Position numbers and translations under genes: made by a program. The notes beneath the pieces are model-generated. The model did no database searches and had not been told where the DNA came from. It saw only the letters and a program-made list of their open reading frames with translations. A stretch of 64,000 nucleotides of DNA from Streptomyces sp. BHT-5-2. Lineage in GTDB: Bacteria; Actinomycetota; Actinomycetes; Streptomycetales; Streptomycetaceae. The stretch lies in assembly GCF_019774615.1 (NCBI RefSeq), contig NZ_CP081496.1, forward strand, positions 3,906,001 to 3,970,000, in the 5' to 3' direction. Below are positions 24,985-34,168 of the stretch, piece after piece (the stretch's first letter is position 1; every line of letters begins with the position of its first letter).

Positions 24985-25710
24985 ATGACGACGGTTACCA
25001 CGCGCACGGTCCGATACCAGGCCGACGGTCTCACGATGATCGGGCACCTCGCGCTCCCAACCGGCGTCGACCGCCGGCCCGCGGTGCTGCTCGGACCAGA
25101 GGGCATGGGGCTCAGCGATGTCGAGCGCCGCCGGGCCGATGCGCTCGCCGAACTGGGCTACGTGGCGCTGGCCTTCGACCTCCACGGCGGGCGCTATGTG
25201 AGCGACCCCGAGAAGATGCTGGCCCGTTGCATGCCGCTGCTCGCCGACCCCGAGCGGATGCGGGACATCGGCCATGCGGCCCTCGACGTACTGCGGGCCG
25301 AACCGCGGACCGACCCCGACCGGATCGCCGCCATCGGCTACGGCACCGGGGGCGCCATCGCGCTGGAACTCGGACGCGACGGCGTCGATCTGCGCGCGAT
25401 CGGGACAATCAACGCGGTGACCACGGGCCGACCGGGCGAGGCCGCACACATCCGATGCCCCGTGTGGGCCGGAGTCGGTTCGGAAGACCCGATCATGCCG
25501 CCCGCGCAACGGGAGGCGTTCACCGCCGAGATGCAGGCCGCGGGCGTCGACTGGCGCCTCACGGTCTACGGCGGAGCCCTGCACGCCTTCCACCACCCAC
25601 CGGTCGACCACACCGTGCGCCCCGGCGTCGGCCACCACCCGCAGCACGCGCAGCGAGCCTGGCGCGACATCGTCGACCTGCTCGCCGAGTGCCTTCCCGT
25701 GACGGAGTGA
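24985..25710 (+). CDS. Dienelactone hydrolase-family protein, nucleophile altered
   Basis: TACAGT lies 8 bases upstream of ATG 24985, so the transcript is probably nearly leaderless. The 241-residue alpha/beta protein has the DLH pattern (LLGPEGMGLSDVERRRADAL; GGALHAFHHP with the His). At the nucleophile elbow, however, it reads IGYGTGGAIALELG. The usual GYCFGG or GxSxGG nucleophile is Gly, with Thr next. Either Thr acts, or the protein is not a standard hydrolase. It is a single gene facing away from the cysteine synthase. Confidence 0.75.
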   Translation: MTTVTTRTVRYQADGLTMIGHLALPTGVDRRPAVLLGPEGMGLSDVERRRADALAELGYVALAFDLHGGRYVSDPEKMLARCMPLLADPERMRDIGHAALDVLRAEPRTDPDRIAAIGYGTGGAIALELGRDGVDLRAIGTINAVTTGRPGEAAHIRCPVWAGVGSEDPIMPPAQREAFTAEMQAAGVDWRLTVYGGALHAFHHPPVDHTVRPGVGHHPQHAQRAWRDIVDLLAECLPVTE

Positions 25711-25753
25711 GCCGGTGCGTCGGGGCTGGGTGACGGTTACCGGTCGGCGGTAG

Positions 25754-26040
25754 TCATGGGGCCGGTTGTTCGGGCTCGGCCGGTGCGTTGATGCTGTGGG
25801 CGGCGTCGAGGAGTTGCTGTCCCAGAGCCCTCAGGTGCCCGGCGAGTTCGGGGTCTGCTTCGAGGGTGACTTGGGGGCCGAGGTTCAGCAGGCGTTGGGC
25901 GATGTGGAGGGGGTTGTCGGCGGAGATGTCGGCGGTGCAGGTGCCGTCGTCGAGTGGGGTGATGCGGTCGGGGAGTGCGCCGGTGCGGGTGCGGACGGTG
26001 TCCGCGTCGGCGGGGACGGTGGCGCGGGCGGTGTCGCCAC
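25754..26040 (-). pseudogene. C-terminal remnant of a YafY/WYL-domain regulator
   Basis: The frame reads LPDRITPLDDGTCTADISAD and then IAQRLLNLGPQVTLEADPELAGHL, the usual end of DeoR/YafY-type proteins with a WYL domain. The HTH and WYL core are missing, as the sequence upstream belongs to a short unrelated stretch before the divergent GrpB gene. It is a truncated leftover. Confidence 0.6.
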
Positions 26041-26122
26041 CTCCGCGACACCGCCCCATCATCGGCGCTCGAAGCTCCGACCGGCCTGCATCGTCGGATT
26101 CCGGGGTGCCTACAATCGCCCG

Positions 26123-26743
26123 ATGCACAAGGACTCCTCCCCCGACGTCGTAGTGGTCGCTCCCGATCCCGGCTGGACGGTCCAGGCCGAGGCCGTGGCA
26201 GAAGAGTTGTACGACCTGCTCCGGCCGCTCGCGCTCCATGTCGAGCACATCGGCAGCACGGCCGTCCCCGGTATGGCGGCCAAGCCGGTTCTCGACCTCC
26301 AGGTCAGCGTGCGCGCACTGGAGGAGGTGGAGGGCGCGTTCACCAGGCCGTTGGCCGAACGGGGCTTCGTCCTCGCTCCGTATCGACATGACCACGTTCC
26401 CGCAGGCAGTGACGACGATCCGGCACGCTGGACGAAGCGGCTGTGGATCCGCCAAGGTCATCAGGGGCTGGACGTCAACCTCCATGTCCGGAGGGCCGGT
26501 TCGCCCAACGAGCGGCTGGCGCTCCTCTTCCGTGACTGGCTGCGGGCACACCCCGAGGCGGTACCGGCCTACGCCCGCTTCAAGCAGGTGCTGGCGCAGG
26601 CCGTTCCGGATCTCGCCACCTACGCCGATGTCAAGGATCCCGTGGTCGATCTTGTGGTCGCCGTCGCCGAGCCCTGGGCACGGGCCACGGGGTGGCGACC
26701 GTCCACCACGATGACGGCCCGGCCCGCGACCCACCGGCGCTGA
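26123..26743 (+). CDS. GrpB-family nucleotidyltransferase-fold protein
   Basis: A consensus -10 TACAAT (26111-26116) lies 6 bases before the ATG, so the message should be leaderless. The 206-residue protein has the GrpB signatures HVEHIGSTAVPGMAAKPVLDLQ and GLDVNLHVRRAGSPNERLALLFRDWLR. The GST...D.Q residues correspond to a nucleotidyltransferase active site. The family's reaction is not established, though some members are linked to CoA or ribosomal functions. It is a monocistronic gene. Confidence 0.85.
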   Translation: MHKDSSPDVVVVAPDPGWTVQAEAVAEELYDLLRPLALHVEHIGSTAVPGMAAKPVLDLQVSVRALEEVEGAFTRPLAERGFVLAPYRHDHVPAGSDDDPARWTKRLWIRQGHQGLDVNLHVRRAGSPNERLALLFRDWLRAHPEAVPAYARFKQVLAQAVPDLATYADVKDPVVDLVVAVAEPWARATGWRPSTTMTARPATHRR

Positions 26744-26871
26744 TTCCCTCCTCACCGGTCCACGGTCCACTGACCGTCGGCAACCGGGCCGAACAGGGCC
26801 GGCTCGGCCCGCAGCACGCCGACGTCGACCAGTTCGTTCTGGCCACGGTGGCCATGGCCAGGCAATGCGCG

Positions 26872-28182
26872 TCAGCGCAGAAACCCTTCGTAATTGCGCT
26901 GCTGGAGCTGACTCTCGATCTGCTTCACGGTCTCCAATCCGACGCTCACGATGATGAGGATGCTCGTGCCGCCGAACGGGAAATTGCTGCCGTTGAAGAA
27001 CACGAGTGCCGCTGTGGGCACAAGGGCGATCAGTCCCAGGTAGATCGCTCCCGGCCAGGTGATCCGGTTGAGCACGTAGCCCAGGTATTCAGCCGTCGGT
27101 CGCCCGGCTCGGATACCGGGGATGAACCCGCCGTGCTTCTTCATGTTGTCGGCAACTTCTTTGGGGGTGAAGGAGATGGTGACGTAGAAGAACGCGAAGA
27201 AGACGATCAGCAGGAAGTAAAGTGCGAGATGGATCGGTTGGTCACCCCTGGTGAGATTGGTGGCGATCCACCGGGACCACCCCGACGCCGAGTTGCCGCC
27301 GAAATCGATCAAACTGGGGATGGTGAGAATTGATGAGGCGAAGATGACGGGAACCACGCCCGCCTGGTTCACCTTCAGCGGAATGTAGGTCGAAGTGCCG
27401 CCGTAGGAGCGGCGGCCGATCATTCGTTTTGCGTACTGGACCGGGATCCGGCGCTGCGCCTGCTCGACGAAGACCACGAGGCAAACCATGCAGAGGCCGA
27501 CCGCGATCACGATGGCGAACTCGCCCCAACCGCTCAGGATTTTGCCCGACTTCTTGATCCCCCACAGGTTGGCCGGAAAGCTGGCGGCGAGGGAGGTGAA
27601 CATCAGGAGCGACATGCCGTTGCCGATGCCGCGGTCGGTGATGAGCTCTCCGAACCACATTACGACGGCGGTGCCGGCGACCATGGTGACGACCATGACG
27701 CAGGTCTGGAAGATCGAGGCGTCCGGGACGATCTGGGCGCGGAGTCGGCAGGTGGGGAAGAGCCCGCCGCTTTGGGCTTTGGCCACCAGCGCGGCCCCCT
27801 GGAGCACCGCCAGTCCCAGCGTCAGATACCGGGTGTACTGGGTGATCTTCGCGGTGCCCGCCTGGCCCTCCTTCTTCAGTGCCTCCAGGCGCGGGATCAC
27901 CACCGTCAGCAGTTGAAGGATGATGCTCGCCGTGATGTACGGCGTGATCCCCAGGGCGAAGACGGTGAGCTGTAGTAGCGCACCACCGCTGAACGTGTTG
28001 ATCAAGCCGAAGAGGCCGCCGTTGCCGACCCCTTCCCTGATGCACTGCGTAACGTTCCGGTAGTCCACTCCGGGGACCGGAACGTTCTGCCCCAACCGAT
28101 AGAGGAGCAATATTCCCAGCGTGCAGAGTATCTTTTTGCGAAGACCGGGCGTTTTGAAGATCCTGACGAGTACGGTGGGCAC
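26872..28182 (-). CDS. secY: Isolated (second) SecY preprotein translocase subunit
   Basis: The 436-residue protein starts at GTG 28182 with AAGGA upstream. It shows full SecY features: plug/TM2 region GVDYRNVTQ..., FALGITPYITASIILQLL, RGIGNGMSLLMF, SFTPKEVADNMKKHGGFIPGIRAGRPTAEYL, and the C-terminal QIESQLQQRNYEGFLR. It forms the protein-conducting channel with SecE/SecG. In actinomycetes secY normally sits between ribosomal protein genes and adk. Here neither is present, so this is a paralogue. It may serve specialised secretion or act as a stress- or antibiotic-resistant variant. Confidence 0.87.
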   Translation of the reverse strand: MPTVLVRIFKTPGLRKKILCTLGILLLYRLGQNVPVPGVDYRNVTQCIREGVGNGGLFGLINTFSGGALLQLTVFALGITPYITASIILQLLTVVIPRLEALKKEGQAGTAKITQYTRYLTLGLAVLQGAALVAKAQSGGLFPTCRLRAQIVPDASIFQTCVMVVTMVAGTAVVMWFGELITDRGIGNGMSLLMFTSLAASFPANLWGIKKSGKILSGWGEFAIVIAVGLCMVCLVVFVEQAQRRIPVQYAKRMIGRRSYGGTSTYIPLKVNQAGVVPVIFASSILTIPSLIDFGGNSASGWSRWIATNLTRGDQPIHLALYFLLIVFFAFFYVTISFTPKEVADNMKKHGGFIPGIRAGRPTAEYLGYVLNRITWPGAIYLGLIALVPTAALVFFNGSNFPFGGTSILIIVSVGLETVKQIESQLQQRNYEGFLR

Positions 28183-28230
28183 TTTTTCAAATCGTCCTTA
28201 ATCTCGCAAGTTGATAGAGCATCTGCACTG

Positions 28231-28528
28231 ATTCCCGACTGTCCTTGCCCGCCGAGTTGCTTCCACCCCGGCGGCCGGATCACCCGAAGGTGAAGCGGGC
28301 GCGGTTGCCTTCGCGGGCGGTGCGGCAACGACTTCCGCCCATCTGGACGCACGTCAATATTCCCGTTGGCAGGCAGCGGTCACCGTTGTCCAGGAGTGGT
28401 TTTCCGAGCGCAGCAAGGACCGACGCGAAGTACTGGAACTCGTGGCGCTGGGCACACCTTTGATGGCGGAACCGCATGGCGATATCGTGATTGGCGCCTT
28501 CGGTAGCGCGACGATCTCCGGCAGATAG
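28231..28528 (+). other. Open frame without start, possible gene fragment
   Basis: After a stop at 28228-28230 the frame runs to TAG 28526-28528. It reads GGAATTSAHLDARQYSRWQA and then VVQEWFSERSKDRREVLELVALGTPLMAEPHGD (shown only in part). The codon positions look protein-like, but there is no ATG or GTG near the beginning and I cannot name a family. It is probably the tail of a lost gene. Confidence 0.3.
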
Positions 28529-28908
28529 TTGCTGCCGTAGGTGCCCAGCGTGTGGATTTGGGCGGGTAGTTGGTTCAGGTGGTCGCCTGACCTGCCGCGA
28601 CCCGATGACCGGGTCTCGGCGTGGGCAACCGACTGGGCAGGTAGGCCGGTATCACCGGTGTCGACTCGCGCATCCGCCCGTCGGCGGGCGGTCGGTGGTG
28701 GTGGTCGACTCGAAGCAGGCGAGTTTCGGAGGGTACTTACGGCACTACCGCTCCATCTCCCCCATCCCGGCCGCGCGCTGCCAGTTGGGCGTCAAGCTGC
28801 TCTGCCAGCGGGACGATGCCCACCGCTCCAAGAGCCCTGCACCATGGCTCGGCATCCCTGCCGTTTCCGTCCGCCTCTCAACTGCCACAGCCTGAACCTT
28901 GGCCGAAG
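28529..28908. other. Intergenic region, no gene recognised
   Basis: No frame on either strand resembles a known protein. It lies downstream of the sigma/anti-sigma pair and may contain their transcript end. Confidence 0.25.
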
Positions 28909-29304
28909 CTACTTGGTCGTGGAGGTGTGGGCCGGGATCGGGACCGGCGCAGTAGTGCAGGTGCGGGTGGGCATCGGGACCGGCACGGTCGTTGAGGAGT
29001 AGGTCGGAATCGGGACCGGCACGGCAGTGCAGGTGCGGTTCGGGACGGGGGCCGGCACGGTCGTGGAGCTGGGTTGCTGCCGGGGAACGGTGGACCCGCC
29101 CTGAGCGGAAGCGCTCGGCAGCACTTCCAGCCCGACACCGAGCCCGGCGATCGTCAGCGCCGAGCCGGTAGCCATCCAGACCCTCCGAGCACGCCGCCGG
29201 GCACGGACCCCGGCTTGCAGCCGCTGCCTGTGCTGATCGTCAAAGGGTGTGTCTGCCTGGCTAGCGCGCATCATCCGCGCGAGTTCGTGTTCAAAGTCTT
29301 CCAT
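28909..29304 (-). CDS. Putative membrane anti-sigma partner with Pro/Thr/Cys repeat tail
   Basis: The 131-residue protein starts 10 bases after the sigma-factor gene, implying a two-gene operon. A short cytoplasmic N-terminus (about 1-40, FDDQHRQRLQAGVRARRRAR) precedes one membrane segment (about 43-65). The outside part is four repeats of 11-13 residues alternating between PxPVPxPxRTC and PVPIPxxxST forms. They are mirrored as tandem DNA repeats at about 28920-29070. Position suggests an anti-sigma factor, but the cytoplasmic region is shorter than a zinc-binding or RskA domain. The Cys residues could be redox-sensing. Confidence 0.5.
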   Translation of the reverse strand: MEDFEHELARMMRASQADTPFDDQHRQRLQAGVRARRRARRVWMATGSALTIAGLGVGLEVLPSASAQGGSTVPRQQPSSTTVPAPVPNRTCTAVPVPIPTYSSTTVPVPMPTRTCTTAPVPIPAHTSTTK

Positions 29305-29314
29305 GATGTCTCCT

Positions 29315-29821
29315 TCACTTCACCGGCTCGATGGCGTCACCCAGGAGCTGCCGCAATCGCGTCACCCCCCGTGACGTGAGCGACCGGACGGTGCCCACCG
29401 GACACCCCAGCGCTTCGGCAACCTGCGCCTCGGACAAGTCCTGGTAGTAGCGCAGCACCACCGCGGCGCGCTGCCGCACCGGCAGCAATGCCAGCGCGGC
29501 CTCCAACCGAGTCCGTTCCTCCACAGCAGTGGCCACATCGCCAACCTCGGGAAGCTCCGGCAGCCGTTCCACCGGACGCTCGCCCCACCAGCGACGTCGC
29601 GCCGAGCGAGCCGCCGCGCGGGCCAGCACCCGGCGCACATACGCCTCCGGCGCTTGTTCGGCCACCCTCGGCCACGCAAACCACAGTTTGACCAGCGCCT
29701 CCTGCAGCAGGTCCTCGGCTCGATGCCGATCTCCACCGGTGAGCAGATGCGCCAGGTGAAGCAGCGACGACCAACGATCCGCCACGAACCGGTCGAACGC
29801 ATCGGCCCGCAACTGACCCAT
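29315..29821 (-). CDS. SigE-type ECF RNA polymerase sigma factor
   Basis: The product of about 168 residues has region 2 (FDRFVADRWSSLLHLAHLLTGG, then AEDLLQEALVKLW). Region 4 contains LPVRQRAAVVLRYYQDLSEAQ and the HTH AEALGCPVGTVRSLTSRGV. This matches the actinobacterial SigE/SACE-type ECF group (SigE-family). I used ATG 29821; GTG 29845, eight codons upstream, is an alternative. It is followed by the putative membrane partner, so it probably responds to an envelope signal. Confidence 0.85.
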   Translation of the reverse strand: MGQLRADAFDRFVADRWSSLLHLAHLLTGGDRHRAEDLLQEALVKLWFAWPRVAEQAPEAYVRRVLARAAARSARRRWWGERPVERLPELPEVGDVATAVEERTRLEAALALLPVRQRAAVVLRYYQDLSEAQVAEALGCPVGTVRSLTSRGVTRLRQLLGDAIEPVK

Positions 29822-30141
29822 CAACGCCGCCCCTCGTCTCGACACTTGCCTACATCCCTACAAAGGCACTGGCCCACGTCCCGCTATGCAGTCGCCAGAC
29901 GTGAGCTGGCTCACATGCCGACCTCGGCCCCGTATCCCCGGCCCAACTCCTGGAGCGCCCCATCTGCCACACCGCCCAGGCACCGCGCGCCGATCTGAAC
30001 ACATCACAGGCCCCAGACCAACCGCCCGCGCTTTACGACGTCACCGGTCCTCAAGCCCTTCTGGTTTGGCTTTGGGCGCGGCCACTCCCGACCGAGGTCT
30101 GGACGTTGTCCAACGGCCACCTCACGCACAGAGAGGGCGTC

Positions 30142-30896
30142 ATGAGCTTCATGTTCCCTGGCAACGTCGTCTGGTTCGAGTTCGCCACCGGCGATCCCCA
30201 GTCGATCCAGGACTTCTACGGACCACTGCTGGGCTGGTCTTTCGGGAAGGACCCCTCACGGTGCTGTCCGCAGACGTGATCGCCGACGTCGAGCGACTGC
30301 GGGCATCGGGCGCCGGCGTGGAGGTCTCCCCCACCTCCGTCGGTGATGTCACTGTCCTCGCTCGGCTGCGCGCCCCCAAGGGAAATGCCTTCGCACTGTT
30401 CTCCCAGAGCAACGCGCCCCGCTTCGAGCAGCGCATGGACGCCACCCATCGGCAGATGGAGCAGGTCACCTGCCAACCGCAGCCCGGCACGTTCGGCTGG
30501 TTCGAAATGGGCACCACGGACCCCAGGACCACTCGTGACTTCTACGCGCGGGCCTTCGGCTGGCAGTTCGAGGGCGAGGGGCCCTGCCAGTCCGTCCTCA
30601 CCGTCGGGCCGAAGGGACCGCGTCCGGCCGGCGGGCTGTACGACCACACGGGGCGCATGGACGGCGCCGACTACGCCATGCCGTGCTTCCTGGCCGACGA
30701 CGTCGCATCCCTGGTGGAGCAGGCCGGGACGGCGGGAGCCCACGTCGAGCAGGGGCCCGAGGCCCGACCCGGCGGGCCCCGCCTCAGGCGACTGCGGGAT
30801 CCGCACGGCAACCGATTCGGTCTGTTCAACGACGGCAACGGCAACAGCAACGGGGACAGCAACACCCACGGCAACCACGAGGAGGACCCCCGATGA
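30142..30896 (+). pseudogene. Frameshifted, internally deleted glyoxalase/VOC protein
   Basis: ATG 30142 opens a typical VOC start (NVVWFEFATGDPQSIQDFYG, LLGWSF). Within 40 codons the frame runs into a stop. The rest continues in another frame as SADVIADVERLRASGAGVEV and a second full VOC repeat (FGWFEMGTTDPRTTRDFYAR to DPHGNRFGLFND). About 40-50 residues of the first repeat are missing. The tail is an Asn/Gly-rich low-complexity run ending in EEDPR. It probably makes no full protein. Confidence 0.65.
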
Positions 30897-31079
30897 AGAT
30901 CGGTCTGCTGGGCACGGGCTTCGGCCGCGCGCATGCCGCCGTCCACGCCGCCCACCCCGACGTCGAAAACGTCGTCGTCTTCGGCCGTAAGCCGGCCAGA
31001 CTCACGCCGCTCGCCGAGCAGTTCGGCTTCGAGACGACCACCGACCTCGATGCGATCTACGGCGACCCGGACATGGGAG
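30893..31079 (+). pseudogene. N-terminal fragment of a Gfo/Idh/MocA oxidoreductase
   Basis: ATG 30893 overlaps the VOC stop (ATGA) and follows GAGGAGG. It encodes MKIGLLGTGFGRAHAAVHAA, then NVVVFGRKPARL and TDLDAIYGDPDM, the NAD-binding half-start of the family. At about 31079 the homology stops and the sequence is replaced by the 3' flank of the AraC gene. Roughly 62 of about 340 residues remain. Confidence 0.7.
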
Positions 31080-31138
31080 GCTGCCTCCAGATAGGCAGGG
31101 TCCGGCCGGACCGCGACGAGTCGCGGCGGTCCAGGCAG

Positions 31139-32023
31139 TCAGGCGCTGTGTCGGCCGGCTGTGCGGTGTGCGGAACGCCAGGTGGTGGGGGGCATGTCGG
31201 CCTGGCGTCGGAAGAACGTGGTGAAGTTGCCGACGTCGCGGAAGCCCAGGCGCCGGGCGCAGCTGCTGACCGGCAGGTCGGTGTGCGCGAGCAGTCTTTT
31301 GGCTTCCAGCAGGATGCGCTGGTCGAGGAGGGCCTTGGCGCCCGTGCCGGTGGCGGCACGGGCGGCCCGGGTGAGGGTGCGCACGTCGTAGCCCAGTGCC
31401 TGTGCGTAGTCGGTCACGTGGTGCCAGTCGGTGAAGTGCTCTTCGACAGCGGCCCGATAGGCGCGGAACACCTCGGTGCGCCGGCCGGCGGATCCTGTCG
31501 CGCCGGTGGGAGCCGGCGTGTTGGGGAGTGTGCGCAGGATCAGTGCCGCCAGCAGGTGGGAGAGCAGTTCGGGGGAAGCCAGACGTGGTGTGTGCGCGGC
31601 CGTGTGGTGCTCTCGGTCGAGGTGATCGGCTGCGAGCAGGGCGAGGGCCAGGCACTGATCCTCAAGGTGCCAGCACACCGGCGTGGTGGCCGCTGCGACC
31701 GTGAAGCCGGGGAGAAAGCCGGGGCGGAACAGGACCAGGGGACCGTCGCAGGCGTCGATATCGCTCCAGCGGTGCACCATGCCGGGCCGGATCCACACGG
31801 CGCTGCCTTGTCCGAGCCGGTGGTTGTGGAAGTCCGCTTCGTGGGTGCCGGTTCCGGATTCGACGATGGCGAGCACGTGGAAGTCGGGGCGCTGCGGCCG
31901 GGTGCGGTGGCGCTGGACGTCCATCGAATGCAGCGCGGCGAACGAGAGGACCTCGATCCCGTACGCGGATCCGACGGCAGGGAGGTAGTGCACTTGCCGC
32001 ACCGCAGAGTGTCCGCTTTCCAC
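31139..32023 (-). CDS. AraC-family transcriptional regulator
   Basis: The 294-residue protein has an N-terminal cupin-like sensor (about 20-130, SAVWIRPGMVHRWSDIDA). The C-terminal double HTH is about residues 190-285, with DYAQALGYDVRTLTRAARAATG and ARRLGFRDVGNFTTFFRRQADMPPTTWR. It is divergent from the alpha/beta hydrolase gene with a 145-base gap, so the hydrolase is its likely target. The ligand is unknown. Confidence 0.85.
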   Translation of the reverse strand: MESGHSAVRQVHYLPAVGSAYGIEVLSFAALHSMDVQRHRTRPQRPDFHVLAIVESGTGTHEADFHNHRLGQGSAVWIRPGMVHRWSDIDACDGPLVLFRPGFLPGFTVAAATTPVCWHLEDQCLALALLAADHLDREHHTAAHTPRLASPELLSHLLAALILRTLPNTPAPTGATGSAGRRTEVFRAYRAAVEEHFTDWHHVTDYAQALGYDVRTLTRAARAATGTGAKALLDQRILLEAKRLLAHTDLPVSSCARRLGFRDVGNFTTFFRRQADMPPTTWRSAHRTAGRHSA

Positions 32024-32168
32024 AAGGATCGTGTTCCTTTCCGCCAGGGAGCTTCCACTCCCCCGCCTACCGTCAGGACTGGGCCTGACAGGCAGGTCAG
32101 ACTACTGGTTGGAAGCTGGGGCAGGGCTGCGGGAGCGGCTTGCCGCAGCCGACGGGGAAGGCGGGACG

Positions 32169-32969
32169 ATGGTGGAAACGACAACAGCGGTTCCTGTGGC
32201 GGGTGGGCAGCTCGATGTGCGGACAGGGGGGCGTACCGGGCCGGCGCTGGTGTTCGTGCATTACTGGGGCGGCTCCGCGGACACCTGGAACGGGGTGCTT
32301 GGCCGGCTGCCGACCGGGCAGGCGACGGTGCGCTTCGACCAGCGCGGCTGGGGCACCTCACGGGTGTTGCCCGGGCCTCATCACCTCGACCAACTCGCCG
32401 ACGATCTCGGCATGGTGGTCGCCGCCTGCGTGACGGGGCCGTACGTCCTCGTCGGCCACTCGATGGGCGGCAAGGCGAGCCAACTCGTCGCGGCCCGCAG
32501 GCCGACCGGACTGGCCGGGCTGGTGCTCGTCGCGCCCGCACCGCCACAGCCGCCCGCCACGGTGACCGAGGAGTTCCGGCAACGGCTGTCCCACGCCTAC
32601 GACTCCCCCGAGACGGTGCAGCACGCGCTCGACCATGTCCTGACCGCCACGCCGCTGCCTGCGGCAGTGCGCGCCACTGCGGTGCGGGACAGCCTGGCCG
32701 CCGGGCCCGAGGCCCGGCACGAGTGGCCCCTGCGCGGGATCGCGCGGGACATCACCCGCGCCGTCCGCAACATCGACGTTCCGGTGACCGTACTGGCCGC
32801 CGAGAACGACGTGGTGGAACCGCCGCAGGTCCTGCGCGACCATCTCCTGCCCCACATCCCGCACGCGACTCTGACGACCGTGCCCGGCGTCGGTCACCTA
32901 CTGCCGGTGGAGGCGCCCGACGCTGTCGCGAGAGCCCTCGCGGACTTCCTGACACCCCTTCAGCGCTGA
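32169..32969 (+). CDS. Alpha/beta hydrolase
   Basis: GAAGG precedes ATG 32169. The 266-residue protein has the oxyanion start VFVHYWGGSADTW, nucleophile elbow LVGHSMGGKASQLVA (Ser about 98), acid residue in LAAENDVVEPP and catalytic His in GVGHLLPVE. This matches esterase / haloperoxidase-like hydrolases. It lies opposite an AraC regulator that probably controls it. Confidence 0.85.
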   Translation: MVETTTAVPVAGGQLDVRTGGRTGPALVFVHYWGGSADTWNGVLGRLPTGQATVRFDQRGWGTSRVLPGPHHLDQLADDLGMVVAACVTGPYVLVGHSMGGKASQLVAARRPTGLAGLVLVAPAPPQPPATVTEEFRQRLSHAYDSPETVQHALDHVLTATPLPAAVRATAVRDSLAAGPEARHEWPLRGIARDITRAVRNIDVPVTVLAAENDVVEPPQVLRDHLLPHIPHATLTTVPGVGHLLPVEAPDAVARALADFLTPLQR

Positions 32970-33184
32970 CCGCACCGCAACGCCGAGCGCCGGGCGCCGA
33001 GCGCACACAACGCCGCTCGCCCTGTCGGGCAGGTCCGCACAAGCGTTACGGAGGGCTCGCGGTGCCGGCCCCGGGGTGGGGGCGCACGGGGTGTGCGTGC
33101 CTGGGGCTCCACGGTCATGCCGTGCTGGTCGACGCTCGGGCGGCCGAGAGTCTGCCGGCGGTCGTAGGCCGTTGTGAGTCCGAC

Positions 33185-33480
33185 GTCGTGCTGCCGTCGT
33201 GGTGGGTGGTCAGCGCGAGGGTGCCGTAGCAGCACCAGGCGGAGTTCCAGCGGGTGATGATGCGTCCGCCGGGTGCGGACTGTGCTCGCCAGGCGGGCGG
33301 AAGCCGGTCCACGGAGAACGTTGCCAGGATCAGGTCGCAGGGTGCGTCGGGCTCCCGACCCGGTGCGGTGTCCAGTTCGATGGTGGTGACTGCCTGGTCG
33401 CCGAGAAGGGCGCACAGCAGGGCCGCGTTGAAGCCGGTGGCCGTGCCCATTTCCGCGACGCGGAGCGGGCGGGACCGGGC
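33185..33480 (-). pseudogene. Remnant of a protein-isoaspartate-type methyltransferase
   Basis: The frame reads MGTATGFNAALLCALLGDQA (SAM motif I), then directly CDLILATFSVDRLPPAWRAQ and SAPGGRIITRWNSAW. These blocks are normally separated by about 40 more residues. The N-terminal domain is missing, and the C-terminus diverges after THHDG. It has been cut back on both ends and internally. It abuts the TetR gene stop. Confidence 0.6.
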
Positions 33481-33481
33481 G

Positions 33482-34117
33482 TCATCCCAGCAGCCCGGTC
33501 AGCACCGCCGTCGTCGCGTTCAGCAGGCCCTCGGCTGCCGGGCCGCCCGCGGCGGTACGGGCGAGCAGGCCCTCGCGTGCGGCCAGGATCACTTCGGCTG
33601 CCTGCTCGGCGGCGGCACCCGGCGGTACCAACTCGGGCAGGACCCGCTCCAGCAGGGCCGCCAGTGCCGCCGTCACCGTACGGTCGTGTGCGGCGACCCG
33701 CTCGGCGAGCTCGGAGGTGCGGGCGGCCAGCAGGCGGAACTCCAGGAAGAGCAGGATCCATCCGGTTTCGGCGGCCTCGACCCGCAGCAGCGCCTCGACC
33801 AGGCGTTGCGCCCGCTCCTCGGCCCCCAACTGTTCTGCTGCGGCGGCCAGTTGCTCCAGCTCGGTGATCCGCTCGGCCGCCTGGTCGTCGAAGAGGGCCA
33901 GCAGCAGGTCCTCCTTGGTGGCGAAGTTGGAGTAGAAGGCCCCGCGGGTGTAGCCGGCCGCGGCGCAGATGTCCTCGATGCTCGTCCGCGCGTATCCCGC
34001 GGACAGGAACAGTTCGCCCGCCGCGGACAGGATGCGGGCTCTGGTGTGGACGCGGCGCCGCGGGGGCCGGGGCGCGGAGGGTTCGACCGGAGTGGGATTC
34101 ACAACATCACGATACAT
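33482..34117 (-). CDS. TetR-family repressor
   Basis: The 211-residue protein (ATG 34117) has a TetR HTH, ARILSAAGELFLSAGYARTS and IEDICAAAGYTRGAFYSNF, followed by a helical ligand domain. Its start lies 7 bases from a 21-base perfect palindrome shared with the divergent amidohydrolase. It probably represses both genes. Confidence 0.88.
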   Translation of the reverse strand: MYRDVVNPTPVEPSAPRPPRRRVHTRARILSAAGELFLSAGYARTSIEDICAAAGYTRGAFYSNFATKEDLLLALFDDQAAERITELEQLAAAAEQLGAEERAQRLVEALLRVEAAETGWILLFLEFRLLAARTSELAERVAAHDRTVTAALAALLERVLPELVPPGAAAEQAAEVILAAREGLLARTAAGGPAAEGLLNATTAVLTGLLG

Positions 34118-34123
34118 GGTGTA

Positions 34124-34144
34124 TTCAATACGGGTCGTATTGAA
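34124..34144. promoter_or_regulatory. Perfect palindromic TetR operator
   Basis: TTCAATACG, spacer GGT, CGTATTGAA: a flawless 9-3-9 inverted repeat in the 51-base gap between the divergent tetR and amidohydrolase genes. It is the obvious binding site of the TetR protein at 33482-34117. Confidence 0.8.
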
Positions 34145-34168
34145 ACGAGGTCGGGAAGGACCTTCGCC

